Origin: Nageia nagi
Lineage: Eukaryota; Pinophyta
Assembly: GCA_050084985.1 (NCBI GenBank)
Contig: JBITNC010000001.1
Location: 137,144,001-137,208,000 of the forward strand
Length of the DNA stretch: 64,000 nt
Reading direction: 5' to 3'
The first letter of the stretch is position 1; each line of letters starts with the position of its first letter. Below the pieces are notes generated by a model. It saw only the letters and a program-made list of their open reading frames with translations, was not told where the DNA came from and did not search any database. Shown here piece after piece: positions 1-11,103 of the stretch. The translations under genes were made by a program, and so were the position numbers.

Positions 1-25
1 GTGTTTTGTATTTTTCAAATTTTTA

Positions 26-97
26 GAATTTTATGATTTTTCTATTTTTTAGGATTTTATGATTTTTCTATTTTTTAGGATTTTATGTTTTTTCTAG
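26..97. repeat. Short tandem repeat, ~26-bp unit
   Basis: About 2.7 copies of a 26-base T-rich unit (attttatgatttttctattt plus six more bases) follow one another, the last copy shortened. It lies beyond the 3' end of the coding part of element 1, where untranslated retrotransposon sequence is expected. No gene is visible in the first 260 bases. Confidence 0.75.
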
Positions 98-266
98 GAA
101 ATCTATTCGTAACATGTTCAAATCGAGTTTGAACTGCATCAAGATTAAATGAACAATGTGTTGAACTAAACAAAAAACTAAAATCTAATACCACTTGATT
201 ATGATAAATTTCTGGAATACAATAATCTAAGTGTTCATATGTCACGGTTTGTGTGATTGAAAAGAG

Positions 267-1306
267 TCATTCTTGATATCTTACAGTCTGGTTGTGACTA
301 CAATCGACCATTATTTTGGGCTTTTCTATAGGCCACAGAAGATAGAAATATATCATTAAATCATATTCTGATTTGGGAGAACACCATAACTCAAAGGCAT
401 TGATACAAACAATAACTTGATACCCATTTATTTTGACATCCCAACCGTAAGATTCACGTGTATCATAGAATGTCAAGGCCAATTTTTGTTGTATTTCTAT
501 AGGCATGGAAAAAACATTTGAGTACAAAGGAGTAGGGGTGTTACGAATAACTTTCATAAAGATGTCTCTGTCATACCTATTTTCAAACCTTGGAAGATAA
601 CTTCCATTATTTCGTACTCTACATTCTTTTGATAGTATTTCAATGATCTCATTTCTAACCTTTATTTGACTTATCGTTTTAAGCTCAGCAATACGTAAAG
701 CTTGCCTTTTCGCTAACTTTTGTTCCCAAATTGTGTGTCGTCGATTTGCATGTGAGAACATCTATTAATTTGCCTATAATATTTTTGTGACATTCTAGGA
801 GGAAAAGCCACAAAAGTATTTGAAAAATCATAAATCACCCTTTTATGAGGTAAATAAGGTGGAATTTCATCCATCCATTCTAGGCTTTTTAGTAATTGTT
901 TAATGCATTTCATCCTAGCTAAAAGGAGTGAATATTCAGTTAATTGACAATTTATGACAATCTTTGGTATTCCATAAGGCCATTGTAATCAGAAAGCCAT
1001 TATTCTTTGTGATATTCTTTCCATATGGGTGAAAAAGATTGGTGAATCTAAAATAATGCTTACTTCATCTCCACACAAAATGACTCCCCAATCAGTATTC
1101 CTAACACAAAACATATTAAATGTTCTTGTATATTATTCATCAATAGTCAATTGTAAATAATTTAAAAGATTAAGATCAAATCTATGTCATAAATATGTTA
1201 ACGTGAAATCACCTGGATATCTCAGTGGTGGAAATCGTACTTGTGGTGGCATTATGCTACCTTCAGCAGATTCCATTGCCAGATTCATCATTTCTATTTT
1301 AATCAT
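267..1306 (-). pseudogene. Extra ORF downstream of integrase in element 1 (unknown protein with an internal duplication)
   Basis: A reading frame on the coding strand of element 1 starts about 90 bases after the end of pol and runs to 267. The best start is the ATG at 1306 (MIKIEMMNLAME). It is interrupted by stops at 1187-1189, 1133-1135 and 989-991 and by a frame change near 750, so about 345 residues are spread over two frames. I do not recognise the family. Two 48-residue blocks align with no gap: each starts W-x-V-x3-G-x2-V and ends F-x-L-x-W-P-x3-P-K-I-x3-C, with 12 identical positions. No membrane segment or signal peptide stands out, which argues against an envelope-like protein. Extra ORFs are known in plant Tat-lineage elements; belonging to element 1 is inferred from strand and position. 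Confidence 0.6.
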
Positions 1307-1398
1307 TAACACTTGACAAATATTAATATTTTTATTTATTTATTATTTTAACAATAAAAGAAAACTAATGTACACATTTTTTTTTCTTTATAGAAAGG

Positions 1399-2480
1399 TC
1401 AAAGATGCATGATATTTATAGGTTCACGTTCTTCATTTCCTTCTAAATCTGATAAATGATAAGTTCCTCGACCGAATTTTTTCTTAATGATATATGGTCC
1501 TAACCAATTCGGAGTAAACTTATCTCTAAGTTGTCATTCTATTCGTGAAGTTTGTTGATTTTCTTTTAAAACCAAATCACCTATTTCAAATTCACGAATT
1601 AGAGCCCTTCTATCAAAAGCTCGTTTTATCCTTTTCTGATAAACACACATATGTTCTAAAGCATTAATACATTTTTCATCTAAAAGTAACAGTTGATCTA
1701 AGTGAGTTTGTCTTATTTCTTCATCGGAATTTTGCTCACTCAGATTTACTCTAAGGGATGGTATCTCAAGTTCTATAGGTAGGATAGCTTCTATTTCGTA
1801 CACTAAAGAGAATGGTGTTGCCCCAATAGGAGTGCATACACTGGTACGATAAGCCCATAAGGCTTTTGGTATTTGAATATGCCAATCTCTATGAGAATCA
1901 TTTACTATTTTTACTAAGATGTTTCGAATAGTTTTATTAGTAGCCTCTGCCTGTCCATTGCCTTGTGGATAATGAGTGGAAAAACTTTGTTTAATCTTAT
2001 ACTTATCACATATTTTCTTTACATCCTTATTTTTAAAAATTTTTCCATTATCCATAATTAATTGATTTGGCACACCAAATCTACATATAATATAATTTTC
2101 TATAAAATTCGTGATTCGTGAGCCAACAGTGGAAGTCATGGGAATAGCCTCTACCCATTTGGTAAAATATTCAGTCGCTGTAATTATGAACTTATGTCCA
2201 CTAGAAGATGTAGGTGTAATTTGTCCTATTAAATCTAATTCCCATTTAGAGAATGGCCAAAGTGATTGTATAGGATGCAGTTCTTGAGATGGTTGTGAAA
2301 ATAAATGCGCATATTGTTGACATTTAAAACATTTTTGAACATATTCACAACAATCTTTTTCCATAGTTGGCCAATAATACCCCATTCGTATTAATCATTT
2401 TACAATTGCAACACCATTAAAATGTCCTCCACATGTTCCATCATGGGCAGAAGATATAGCCTTTTTAACATCATTCCATT
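1399..2480 (-). pseudogene. Integrase of element 1
   Basis: This is the C-terminal part of pol. A zinc-binding region ends with CFKCQQ, preceded by a stop at 2392-2394 in the motif that leads into MGYYWPTM. The catalytic core shows the Asp of WELDLIG (codon 2233-2235), the Asp of IMDNGK, and the Glu of PQGNGQAE. Only 34 residues separate the last two, one fewer than the usual 35. The tail has a GPY/F-type module, NWLGPYIIKK, reached only across a stop at 1534-1536. The frame ends with TGA at 1399-1401, after INIMHL. The enzyme would insert the cDNA copy into the host chromosome; the stops make this copy inactive. Confidence 0.85.
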
Positions 2481-2499
2481 CAAGACATCTGAGTAAAAT

Positions 2500-3150
2500 A
2501 CCATTAAAATTTCATCGATGTAAAATATCCCCTAACAAACAATATTTAGTTGCTTTAATTTTAAAAGCTCGTTGTGCTGATTTACTAAGGTTTGCAGGAA
2601 GATTTCCAAATTTTAAAAAGTCTATCAATTTTTTATACCAATTATCTTTATCATTTGTGTCAATATTTAATACACTTTTTTCTTCATCTTCCTGTTGTAA
2701 CGATGATTGAGATAATTGAATTATCTCAACTTGAATTGAAGATTGTTTAGGATCCTCTGGGATAAGAGATCCAATAGAAGCCATAGCATCTACAAATCTA
2801 TTAGATGATCTTGGTGCTGCTTCTATACTAAATTGGTCAAAAGATTTTAATAATTCTTCAACTAATGCTTTATACTTTTGAAGTAAAGGCTCTTTACATT
2901 GATAAATTCCTTTCACTTGATTTACGATAAGTAAAGAATCTCCAATGAGCTTTATTCTTTTAAGTTTTAATTTAATAGCAATTTTTAATGCTAATATCAA
3001 AGCTTCATATTCTGCATTATTATTAGTACAAGGAAATTTTAGTTTAAATGAATAAGGTATAGGGATACCTTGTGGTGTTATTAATACAACACCTGCTCCA
3101 CCACATTGTTCACATCAAGAACCATCAAAGTGTATTGTCATATCCCAATC
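2500..3150 (-). pseudogene. Second (archaeal-type) RNase H of element 1
   Basis: This domain sits between the ordinary RNase H and integrase. All four acidic positions expected of an active RNase H fold can be seen: Asp in HFDGS (about 3120-3134), Glu in NNAEYEALIL (about 2995-3020), Asp in LIGDSLLIVNQ, and the late Asp in NRFVDAMAS. It is preceded by IPIPYSFKLKFPC, a strand typical of Tat copies. A TGA at 3115-3117 falls immediately after DGS. The linker to integrase (about 2500-2740) carries KATKYCLLGDILHR and another TGA at 2512-2514. The domain is the basis for placing element 1 in the Tat lineage; it degrades RNA in RNA-DNA hybrids. Confidence 0.85.
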
Positions 3151-3159
3151 ATTTTTTGG

Positions 3160-4593
3160 TTCTACAGGTATTTCGATTTCATCTAATTGAAACACTCCAT
3201 CATCGGGTAATTCAACGATAAGTGGTTTATCATCTTGCAATGGGGCCTCAGTAAGATAATTAGCAATTACTTGTCCTTTTATTGATTTTTGTCCAATAAA
3301 ATGTAAATCAAATTTAGTTAAGTGCATTATCCACTTTATAGTTCTTGAATTTTGATAAGTTTTATTCATCATATATTTCAATGGATCTACTTTAGAAATG
3401 ACATATGTTGTATGATTAAGCATATAATGTCGAAGTTTTTTAGTAGCAAAAATGACAGCAAGACATAATTTTTCCAAATATATATACTTAATCTCGTAGC
3501 TCACTAGGGTTCTACTCAAATAATATATAGCTTGCTCTTTATTGTGTTCATTCTTTTGAGCAAGCATTATCCCTAAGGCGGTTTCAGTAGCTGAAATATA
3601 TAACAAAAAGGGTACATCTTTTCTTGGTGGACTTAAGATAGGAGGAGATAATAAATATCTTTTAATTTCATTGAATGCATCTTGTTGCTCTCTGCCCCAA
3701 TGATATTCTATCCCCTTTTTTAATAATTTTGTAAATGGTTTACATTTATCAGAAATTTGAGCTATAAACCTTCTAATGGCTTGTAACTTACCCTATAAAC
3801 TCTATAATTGTTTTAGATTTGCAGGCGATGGCATATCTACTACTGCCTTCACTTTACTAGGATCTATTTCAATTCCTCATCGAGACACAATAAATCCTAA
3901 CAATTTTCTTGAAGTTACACCAAAATCACATTTTTTTGGATTTAATCTTACTTTATGTTCTAACAATCTATCTAAGACTTTAATTAGATCTTTTCCATGA
4001 TCTACTCGATATTTAGATCTAACCAACAAATCATCGACATAATCTTCTACTATGTCGTGCATATAGTCATGGAATATATAAGTCATAGCTCTTTGATAAG
4101 TTTCCCCAGTGTTTTTCAATCCAAAAGGCATAACTTTATAACAAAAGGTACCCCAAGGAGTTATAAAAGCCATTTTATGTTGATCTTCAGTAGCTATTTT
4201 TATTTGATTATAACCAAAAAACCCGTCCATCAATGATAACATGTCATGTCCTGCTGTTGAATCTACCAGATTATCGATGCTAGGTAGTGGGAAATCATCT
4301 TTAGGACAAGCTTTGTTAAGATCACAAAAATCTATGCATATTCTTATTTTTCCACTTGGTTTTTTCACAGGTACCATATTAGATATCCAATCTGAATAAT
4401 CTATAGGTTGTATAAATTTGGCTTCTAATAATTTTTGGAGTTCTTCTTTTACCATTAATGCTATAGTAGTATGCATCTTACGCAATTTTTGTTTAATGGG
4501 TTTAGCATCAGGCTTTAATGCTAAATTATGTACTACTAATTTAGGATCTATCCCAGGCATGTCTACATATGACCATGCAAATACCTTTTCTCA
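3160..4593 (-). pseudogene. Reverse transcriptase and RNase H of element 1
   Basis: RT starts near VHNLALKPDAKPIKQKLR and contains NMVPVKKPSGKIRICIDF, the FxxYNQI strand, MAFITPWGTFCYKVMPFGLKN and the catalytic YVDD (4030-4041). Next come GFIVSR, a TGA (3877-3879), and then two TAG codons (3802-3804, 3793-3795) where related elements have Gln or Arg. The ordinary RNase H follows (NEHNKEQAIYYLSRTL, RTIKWIMHL). Its first strand reads LYISATETALG, without the usual leading Asp, in keeping with the degenerate first RNase H of Tat elements. A TGA at 4591-4593 separates this block from the protease region. The enzyme would copy element RNA into DNA. Confidence 0.88.
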
Positions 4594-6393
4594 TTCTTTT
4601 AATAAGGTTATAATTTTTTCTTGTTCATTTTCTATGAGGTTTTCTCCTAATTGAATAATTTTAGGATTTTGAGGATCATTACTAATATTTATTTCTAAAA
4701 CCTTTTTAGTAAGCATATGCGACCCTTCTTCTAATTGGTTTGGTACTGGTATCCAGCTATTGTCATTAACACTATATTCTTCATCGTATTCTTGAGTTTG
4801 TTCATTCGTGCATATTTGACTTTCATAGGAACCGAGTATGTGATCTACATTTTTGAATTCATGTACCGAAGGATTAGATGATATAAGAGAGAAATCAGCA
4901 ATCATTTCATCTGTAGAAGTATTGGCTATTATTTTGATTAAATTATGATTTTCATTAACTTCATCTATTCGTTCATTATTTTGATCTTCAATATCATTTT
5001 CTTTTATTGTAACCATATTTACCGATGGTATATATGCATATGAAACGATTGATGATTTGACATTTTTATTTATTTTTTCTTGTATATGTCTTGGTAAACC
5101 CCAATGACTCCAGAGTGGCTCAATATTATTAATAAAGAGCCTTTCGACACCTTCTAAGACATCCATTTCACTTAATTGTCCTTCAGTTATATCAGCAACT
5201 TCTTGTATTATGGATTTTTTCTCTAAGATTTTTTCATTATAATCCAAATTTTCTTCTTCTAAATTTTCTAATTTATCAAGATTTTTATATCCATTCTTAT
5301 AACCTAATCCACTTTTATCAGTAGGATCTTGGTATTGTAATTCAATTATTTCTCGAGGACCTTGTTCATACCGACCCAATCCTCGTCCTTGCCAATTACA
5401 TTTGTTAAAATAGTTTAAGAAAAATATTCTTGAACATGGCGATAAATATTTCATATCATTATTGAAATATTCTTCATATATTTGATTGGACATTGTTAAT
5501 ATAGGATCTAATATTCCCGCATAAACAAACATTGTTTGATTAGGTATTTCACCTAAAGGCACTATTTGTCCAATCACACTGGGTGATTCAGATAATCTTC
5601 CCATTTCTTGTGATGAAGGTATACTAAATACCACATCATCTATATCATATTCTCCCATCCCTAAATCCCTTAATTTAATTTTTACTGGATATACATCGGA
5701 TGGGTTATTATTATATGTAATATTTACTTGTTTTGATGAAAACGCTCCATGCTTTTCATCTAAAGTTTTAGCAACTTTTACCCAAGTATCTTTATCTTGT
5801 ATAACTATATCATTTTTTACTTTTATGACTTTAGATTGATTCATATTTTTGTTCATTAAGATATTTGATAGATTGGGAGATGGTAATGTCACTTCATTTT
5901 TATCAAAAATTAAATTACAATGTGAATAAGGATCTGGGTCTTTAAACACACAATGAACTTTATCCTTGTAGATGTACTTTAAACATCCATGATAAGTAGA
6001 TAGAACAAATTGCATTTCTCTAATCCATGGACATCCTAAAATAACATTATATTGTATAATATTTCCTTCAATTATATGTAATAAAGTTTGAACGATTTTA
6101 GCACCTACTGTAATTGGCAGCACTATCGATCCCAAGGTTGAACACACTGCATCATTAAAAGCTCTAATTTGCAAAGAAGGAGCTAAGATAATCGATTCTA
6201 GTAAATTTAGCTTTTTATATACAACATCTAAAATTACATTTATGGCTGAACCCTCATCTATTAAAATTCTTTTAAATAATTTTCCATCTACCTTACCAAT
6301 TATATGTAAGGGTGGATCAAGTCCACCTGGTCCATCGTTATTTACTTTTTCTTGTTCGTAGAAGGTGATGCTAGGTTGTTGAGATATTCTCAA
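4594..6393 (-). pseudogene. Protease region of element 1 with a G-patch and acidic linker
   Basis: This is a 600-codon open stretch. The aspartic protease is near its start: RILIDEGSAINVI, with catalytic DEGS at residues 46-49 (6247-6258), followed by the partner strand VILGCPWI. At residues about 328-366 (5296-5412) there is a G-patch-like module, CNWQGRGLGRYEQG followed by SGLGYKNG. Its glycine and aromatic spacing matches the RNA-binding G-patch of eukaryotic RNA-processing proteins and of some retroviral proteases. The rest is an acidic linker rich in Glu, Asn and Asp leading to RT. The frame is open upstream as far as the gag zinc finger, so MRISQQ need not be a true start. The protease is expected to process Gag-Pol. 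Confidence 0.8.
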
Positions 6394-6639
6394 ACTTTAA
6401 CCTATTGAAATGAAGTTATTGGGGTTATTAATATCCACTTGAATTTCTTATAGAATTTGATTCATGGCTTCCCTATAACTCTCAAAGTGTTGTAATAATT
6501 CAAATAAAGTCATCTTTACGGGAGACATTTTTAACTATCGCTGAAGAGCACCTTTTATCGAAACTTTAGGTTGCTGCAGAGGAGGTATAGGTTGTATATT
6601 AATTGGGTTTGATGTTGATTGATTTTTTTGAGGATTATC

Positions 6640-9292
6640 CTATTTATTCTGATATTGTTGTGCTCTTGTGGCTATACCAATCATAAGTATTGAATCATCT
6701 ATAGTTCCTATAAGTGGTATATCCTTATTATCCCCTGTATAGTTCAGTTGATTTGGGATAATTGCCACATTATTAGCCTGATGTGAAGGTAAGGGGTTTT
6801 GATATATCCCTAGATTTTGATTTAAAGGTACAACAGGATTATCCACATCTATCTTTCAACTATCTATCAAATCTTGAATTTTATGCTATAAAGTTCAACA
6901 TCTATTTGTATTATGTCCCTTTTGCCTATGATAAGCACAAAATTCATTTTCCATATACCATTTACTTTCTTTAGCATTAGGATTTTTAGGCCTTATATCA
7001 GGTAAGGTAATCATACCATTATCACATAATTTTTTAAGTATTTCAGTTAATGGTTCTGATAATGGGGTAAAATTTCTTTTAGGTTTAGGTTCAGCACTTT
7101 CTTCTATTTTTGAAGAAGGACCACAATTTTCTATCGTAGCTATTTGATTATTTTGTGGTTGTTTACTAATGTTCTCATTTTGATTACCTTTTTGTATTCT
7201 TTTTTCTTGAGTTTTAGCTCTCCATATTGAATTTTAACCCTTTCTATAACTACTACCTAAGCAATAGCTTCTTCAAAAGTTTTATGTTGTTGAATTTGGA
7301 GAACGCTAGCTATTGGTCTTAAACAGCTTTGACTGAATAATTTAACCAATTCTTCTTGTGGTATTGTATAAGGCATATTAGTGAGTATAGCCCGCCATCT
7401 TGAGATGTAATCTTGTATGGTTTCATCAGGAAATTGTTGCAATCTCGTAAGATCCGCAATTGAAGATTTTTCTTTAATATTGATTCTAAAATGTTCAAGA
7501 AATTGATTAGCCAATTGTTCAAACATATATAAACTATGCATAGGTAAACTGTTATACCAATTCAAAGCTTGGCTTGCAAGTGTCATAGGAAATATATGTA
7601 ACATTAATGAATCATCATTGGCTATCTGATAACTAGAAAATGTAAATTTTCTCAAGTGTTCTTTGGGGTCTTCTCTTCCTTTAATGGCTCTATTTTAGGA
7701 ATTTCAAACCTATATGGTAGTTTCTTTTTTGGAACACTTGGATGAATAGGCTCATTGCAAATATTCTTGTAATTTAACTTTTGAAGTCCTTGAACATTCA
7801 TTTCTCAATTTATAAAATCCTTCATAAAGTTTTCTAATTCTTTATCAGTTCTATGACCTTGAGTGTGCCTATGATGTCTCCAAGTATTTGGATCCTTTTC
7901 CGAAATTGATCTTGAAATGTAAGACTCATAGTCAGAAGAAATTTCTGATGGTGGTGGAGGTAATATTTTAAGAGGTGAATGTCATTGTGGAATAGGGATT
8001 CTAGGAGGTTTTTGGGATATCCCTTTTTCATGTAGATCTCTTCCCTTATAATCAGGTTGTCTTGTTTGATTTTGGGTTTGTTCAACCCAACTTTTAATAG
8101 AATCTCACTTTTGTTTATCATATAATTTTTGAAGTTCTAATTCCTTTTCCATTTTCTTTTGTAATAAAATGTTTGTCTCTCTATCCAGCGCTTCTTATCT
8201 GTCTAAATAAGGGTCTCGATATCTTTGTATTTGACTTCCTTCAGGAGTTTTCGATTTCAAATTCCTTATTTTTTGATATTCATCCCACTATCTTTATTTT
8301 TCTTTCTCCATACGTAGATATTGTTCCCTTTTTATTTTTTCATTTTCTAATTCTTTAAGTTGTAATTCTTGTAAATGAAGTTGAATCTCATGTTCTTTAT
8401 GAAGTCTTTTCTTTTCTTGTTCCAAGAACTCATTTCTTTCTTTCTTTGCTTTTTCTTGTTCCATGAATTTTCTTTTATCTCTAAGAAATTTATCTTCCAT
8501 TTCTTTTAATTTATCCTCTTGTTCTTGCAATTTGATAAGTTCATCGGCTTTTCTTTTTTCTTCCTCTAGAATATATTGCATATCTACAGCCCTTTTAATA
8601 TTCTCAGCATATACTTGTGTGAATCTTTTACCGGCTGTTGTTTTATATAATTGTTGTTTTTGTAGTTCTTCATAAGAAGGTATCTCTTCTACTTTAAACT
8701 TAGATGTCCTTCTATTTGATCCTTCTTTTGTGGAATAAGATTTTTCCGTTTGTTTTATTGATGCTTCCTTTCTTCCTAATTCAAAACAAAAAGAAGATCC
8801 CTCCTTTTGAATTGAAGAACTGATTCTTCGACCATCTGATAATTGATGATTGATTCTTTCACTTTTAATTTTATATGGCTCAGTCTATGGTACTGCTATG
8901 GTTCCAGCCCGAGATTTACCCTCATCAATTTCTAAGTTATCACTTTTTTGGTCTATTTTTTCTACATCTCCTGATAAACTAAAAGACGTCTTAGGAATAC
9001 CCCTATGCTTAGCTAGGTGACAATGAATTTCAATCAGTTATTCTTCTATTATATCTTGCTGACCATTCCTTGCGAGAGGATTATCTATAATTTGTATTTG
9101 TGATCTAGATTGATTATAACCATAATCACCATCTTTACCTACATAATGAACTACCTGTGAATTTGATTCATCTAAAGAAGGTGGCCTCCTAATCGAATAT
9201 TCTATCAAATCCATGTTGTCTAAATCTATTTCTTGCATTTCAAATGGATGTTCTCGCATTTTCTTATCGATCATACTTCTAGTTTGAACCAT
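6640..9292 (-). pseudogene. Gag of element 1
   Basis: Translation probably starts at ATG 9292 (MVQTRSMIDKK), a common plant gag start. The 5' part is acidic, followed by a long charged coiled coil at 8294-8581 (EEEKRKADELIKLQEQEDKL and on). A basic, proline-containing linker comes next. The capsid-like core spans about 7257-7700 (RKFTFSSYQIANDDSLML, NWYNSLP, ETIQDYISRW). At about 6870-6950 lies the modified zinc knuckle typical of Tat/Athila gag, FCAYHRQKGHNTNRC, interrupted by stops. A frame change near 7672 separates the N-terminal half from the core. Further stops lie at about 6850-6900, 7800, 7985, 8105, 8885 and 9038. The product would form the virus-like particle and package RNA. Confidence 0.82.
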
Positions 9293-11086
9293 TTTAAATA
9301 TCATAAACAAACATCGTAAACAAGAAACTTTATTTTTATCTCTTAGATTATATTTTCGAGAAAATAATTTAATGCACAAACATCCTATATGCAAACTTAG
9401 TTTTAGTGATGTGCTTATATTTTTTAACTTTTTTGCATATTTTTAATGTCTAAATTAAATGAACGATATGGGTTGTTTATTTTTAATCTTTTTAATTTTC
9501 CTAGTTTGTTTTGACTAGTCAAGTGTTAAACAAGGTAGGTTGGGTAATTCTATCATTTGCAAGTTTCTATGGCTTTTGGCTTGGTTCTAGATGAGTCTCC
9601 TTTTTTTACTCCTACCTAAAGGAAAGTTACCTTGGTCATCACTTCCAAGTGTAACAAGCTCTATGGTTTCAAGTGCATTATGTCGGTGGTTACAAAGAAG
9701 TAAGAATTAACGGTTGGTAGTGACATCCAACTCGTTAATGTTCAATTATTTCTTAAGGCCTTTATGAAATGCATTTAAACAAATAAGATACATTTATGCA
9801 TACTACCCTCCCAAACATTCATGTCCATTTACTTATCTTAATCTTAATGTGATGCAATCAAAGTTTATTTTAAGTGAGTATTGACCTTATTAAACCCCGT
9901 TGTTCTTTTTAATTATAATGTGATTCATTATCCAACCTATTAATGATGTTCATTAACCCCTTCTAGCTGTGGAAGTATTATGTGTGATAAATTCCCTCTT
10001 CTTACAAGTCACATATCTCTTCAACCTCCAATGGAGTGGTAAGAGCAGACTTGGTAAGAAGCCATTAAGTGTGTATAGATTAGTTAAGTGAGGTTCAATT
10101 ACTCCTCCAAGAGTCACATATCCTTTCGACCTCTAATGGAGTGGTAAGGGCAGACATCTTTAAGAGTTTTAATGTGAAGTATATTTCCAAAAATGAAATG
10201 TGAATAAATTTTACCTCTTTCACTTGACTTATTTCTGATCACTTAAGATCGCATAAAGCACAAAAGTGAGAGCATACTTTGTCAAGTGAAAGTACTTAAT
10301 GTATTTCGAATCCCCAATTCCTTAACTTTTTAATATGATTTATACTACCCACAAACCCAATTTATTTACCTTAAGTTCATTTCAAATTAAGTGTGATTCA
10401 TTTACTCCTTCAAAAAATATTAAATGTAGTAAATTACCTCCTCTTACTAGTCACATATCCCTTCGACCTCCAATGGAGTGGTAAGGGCAGACTTGGTAAG
10501 AGGTGATTATATGTGGATAAATTAACCAAATTAATGATAATGTGAATATAAAAGAAAAGAATAATTAATTACCCCTCCTTATCAATTCTATTCTGATCAC
10601 CTTAGATCACACGAAGAGCAAAGGGAGAGCATAATTAGACAAGATAAAAAGTATTTAATGTATACGTACCCTTAACCCAAAACATTTAAAAATAAATACA
10701 TAACATTATACATAAAATAAATTAATAACAAATGCATTTAACCTTTTCACTACCCATTTCCTAAATGCACTCTAAGCAAAGAGATCACACACAGTTTTAC
10801 CGACTGTCATTTTAAATATTTAATTACACTTACTGTATCTAGGTCGGATTAGAAAACATACCTATTTTTTAGATATCGTTGATGATTTCACAATGAACGT
10901 TTTCAATTATAGCATGATCATCAACAATCCAAAGAACACAGAAAAATAAAAAACAAAGCAACAGATCAAACAGAGTAAGTTAGTATCTAATTCCATAGGA
11001 TGCAAATAGATGTAAAAACAAAACCAAAAACAATATGCAGTTAATCCTTGTTTTTTGCTTCAATTTTCTGAAATGCATGCAAGGGG
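9293..11086 (-). repeat. 5' leader of element 1 with ~350-bp tandem repeats
   Basis: This non-coding stretch lies between gag and the primer-binding site. Block A (tcacatatcccttcgacctc, then caatggagtggtaagggcag) occurs at about 10005, 10112 and 10450. Block B (ttctgatcac-ttaagatc, then agcacaaa-gtgagagcat) occurs at about 10233 and 10591. A and B together repeat with a spacing of about 340-360 bases. A third, partial A copy sits upstream. Repeats in untranslated regions are common in Tat elements. No other gene is visible. Confidence 0.7.
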
Positions 11087-11103
11087 CCCTCCTTCTAGCA
11101 CCA
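11087..11103 (-). other. Candidate primer-binding site of element 1
   Basis: On the coding strand this reads TGGTGCTAGAAGGAGGG, beginning with the TGG that pairs with the CCA end of a tRNA. It lies a few bases from a possible LTR end (…GATATACA on the coding strand, beginning at 11109 on the plus strand). I could not assign the tRNA, and the matching LTR is not in the window. Confidence 0.4.

Noticed and set aside
188-205. Primer-binding-site-like taataccacttg at the left edge
   Set aside because: On the minus strand it resembles TGGTATTAGATT, but it lies beside the extra ORF at the 3' end of element 1, where no primer-binding site is expected, and no LTR boundary is visible.
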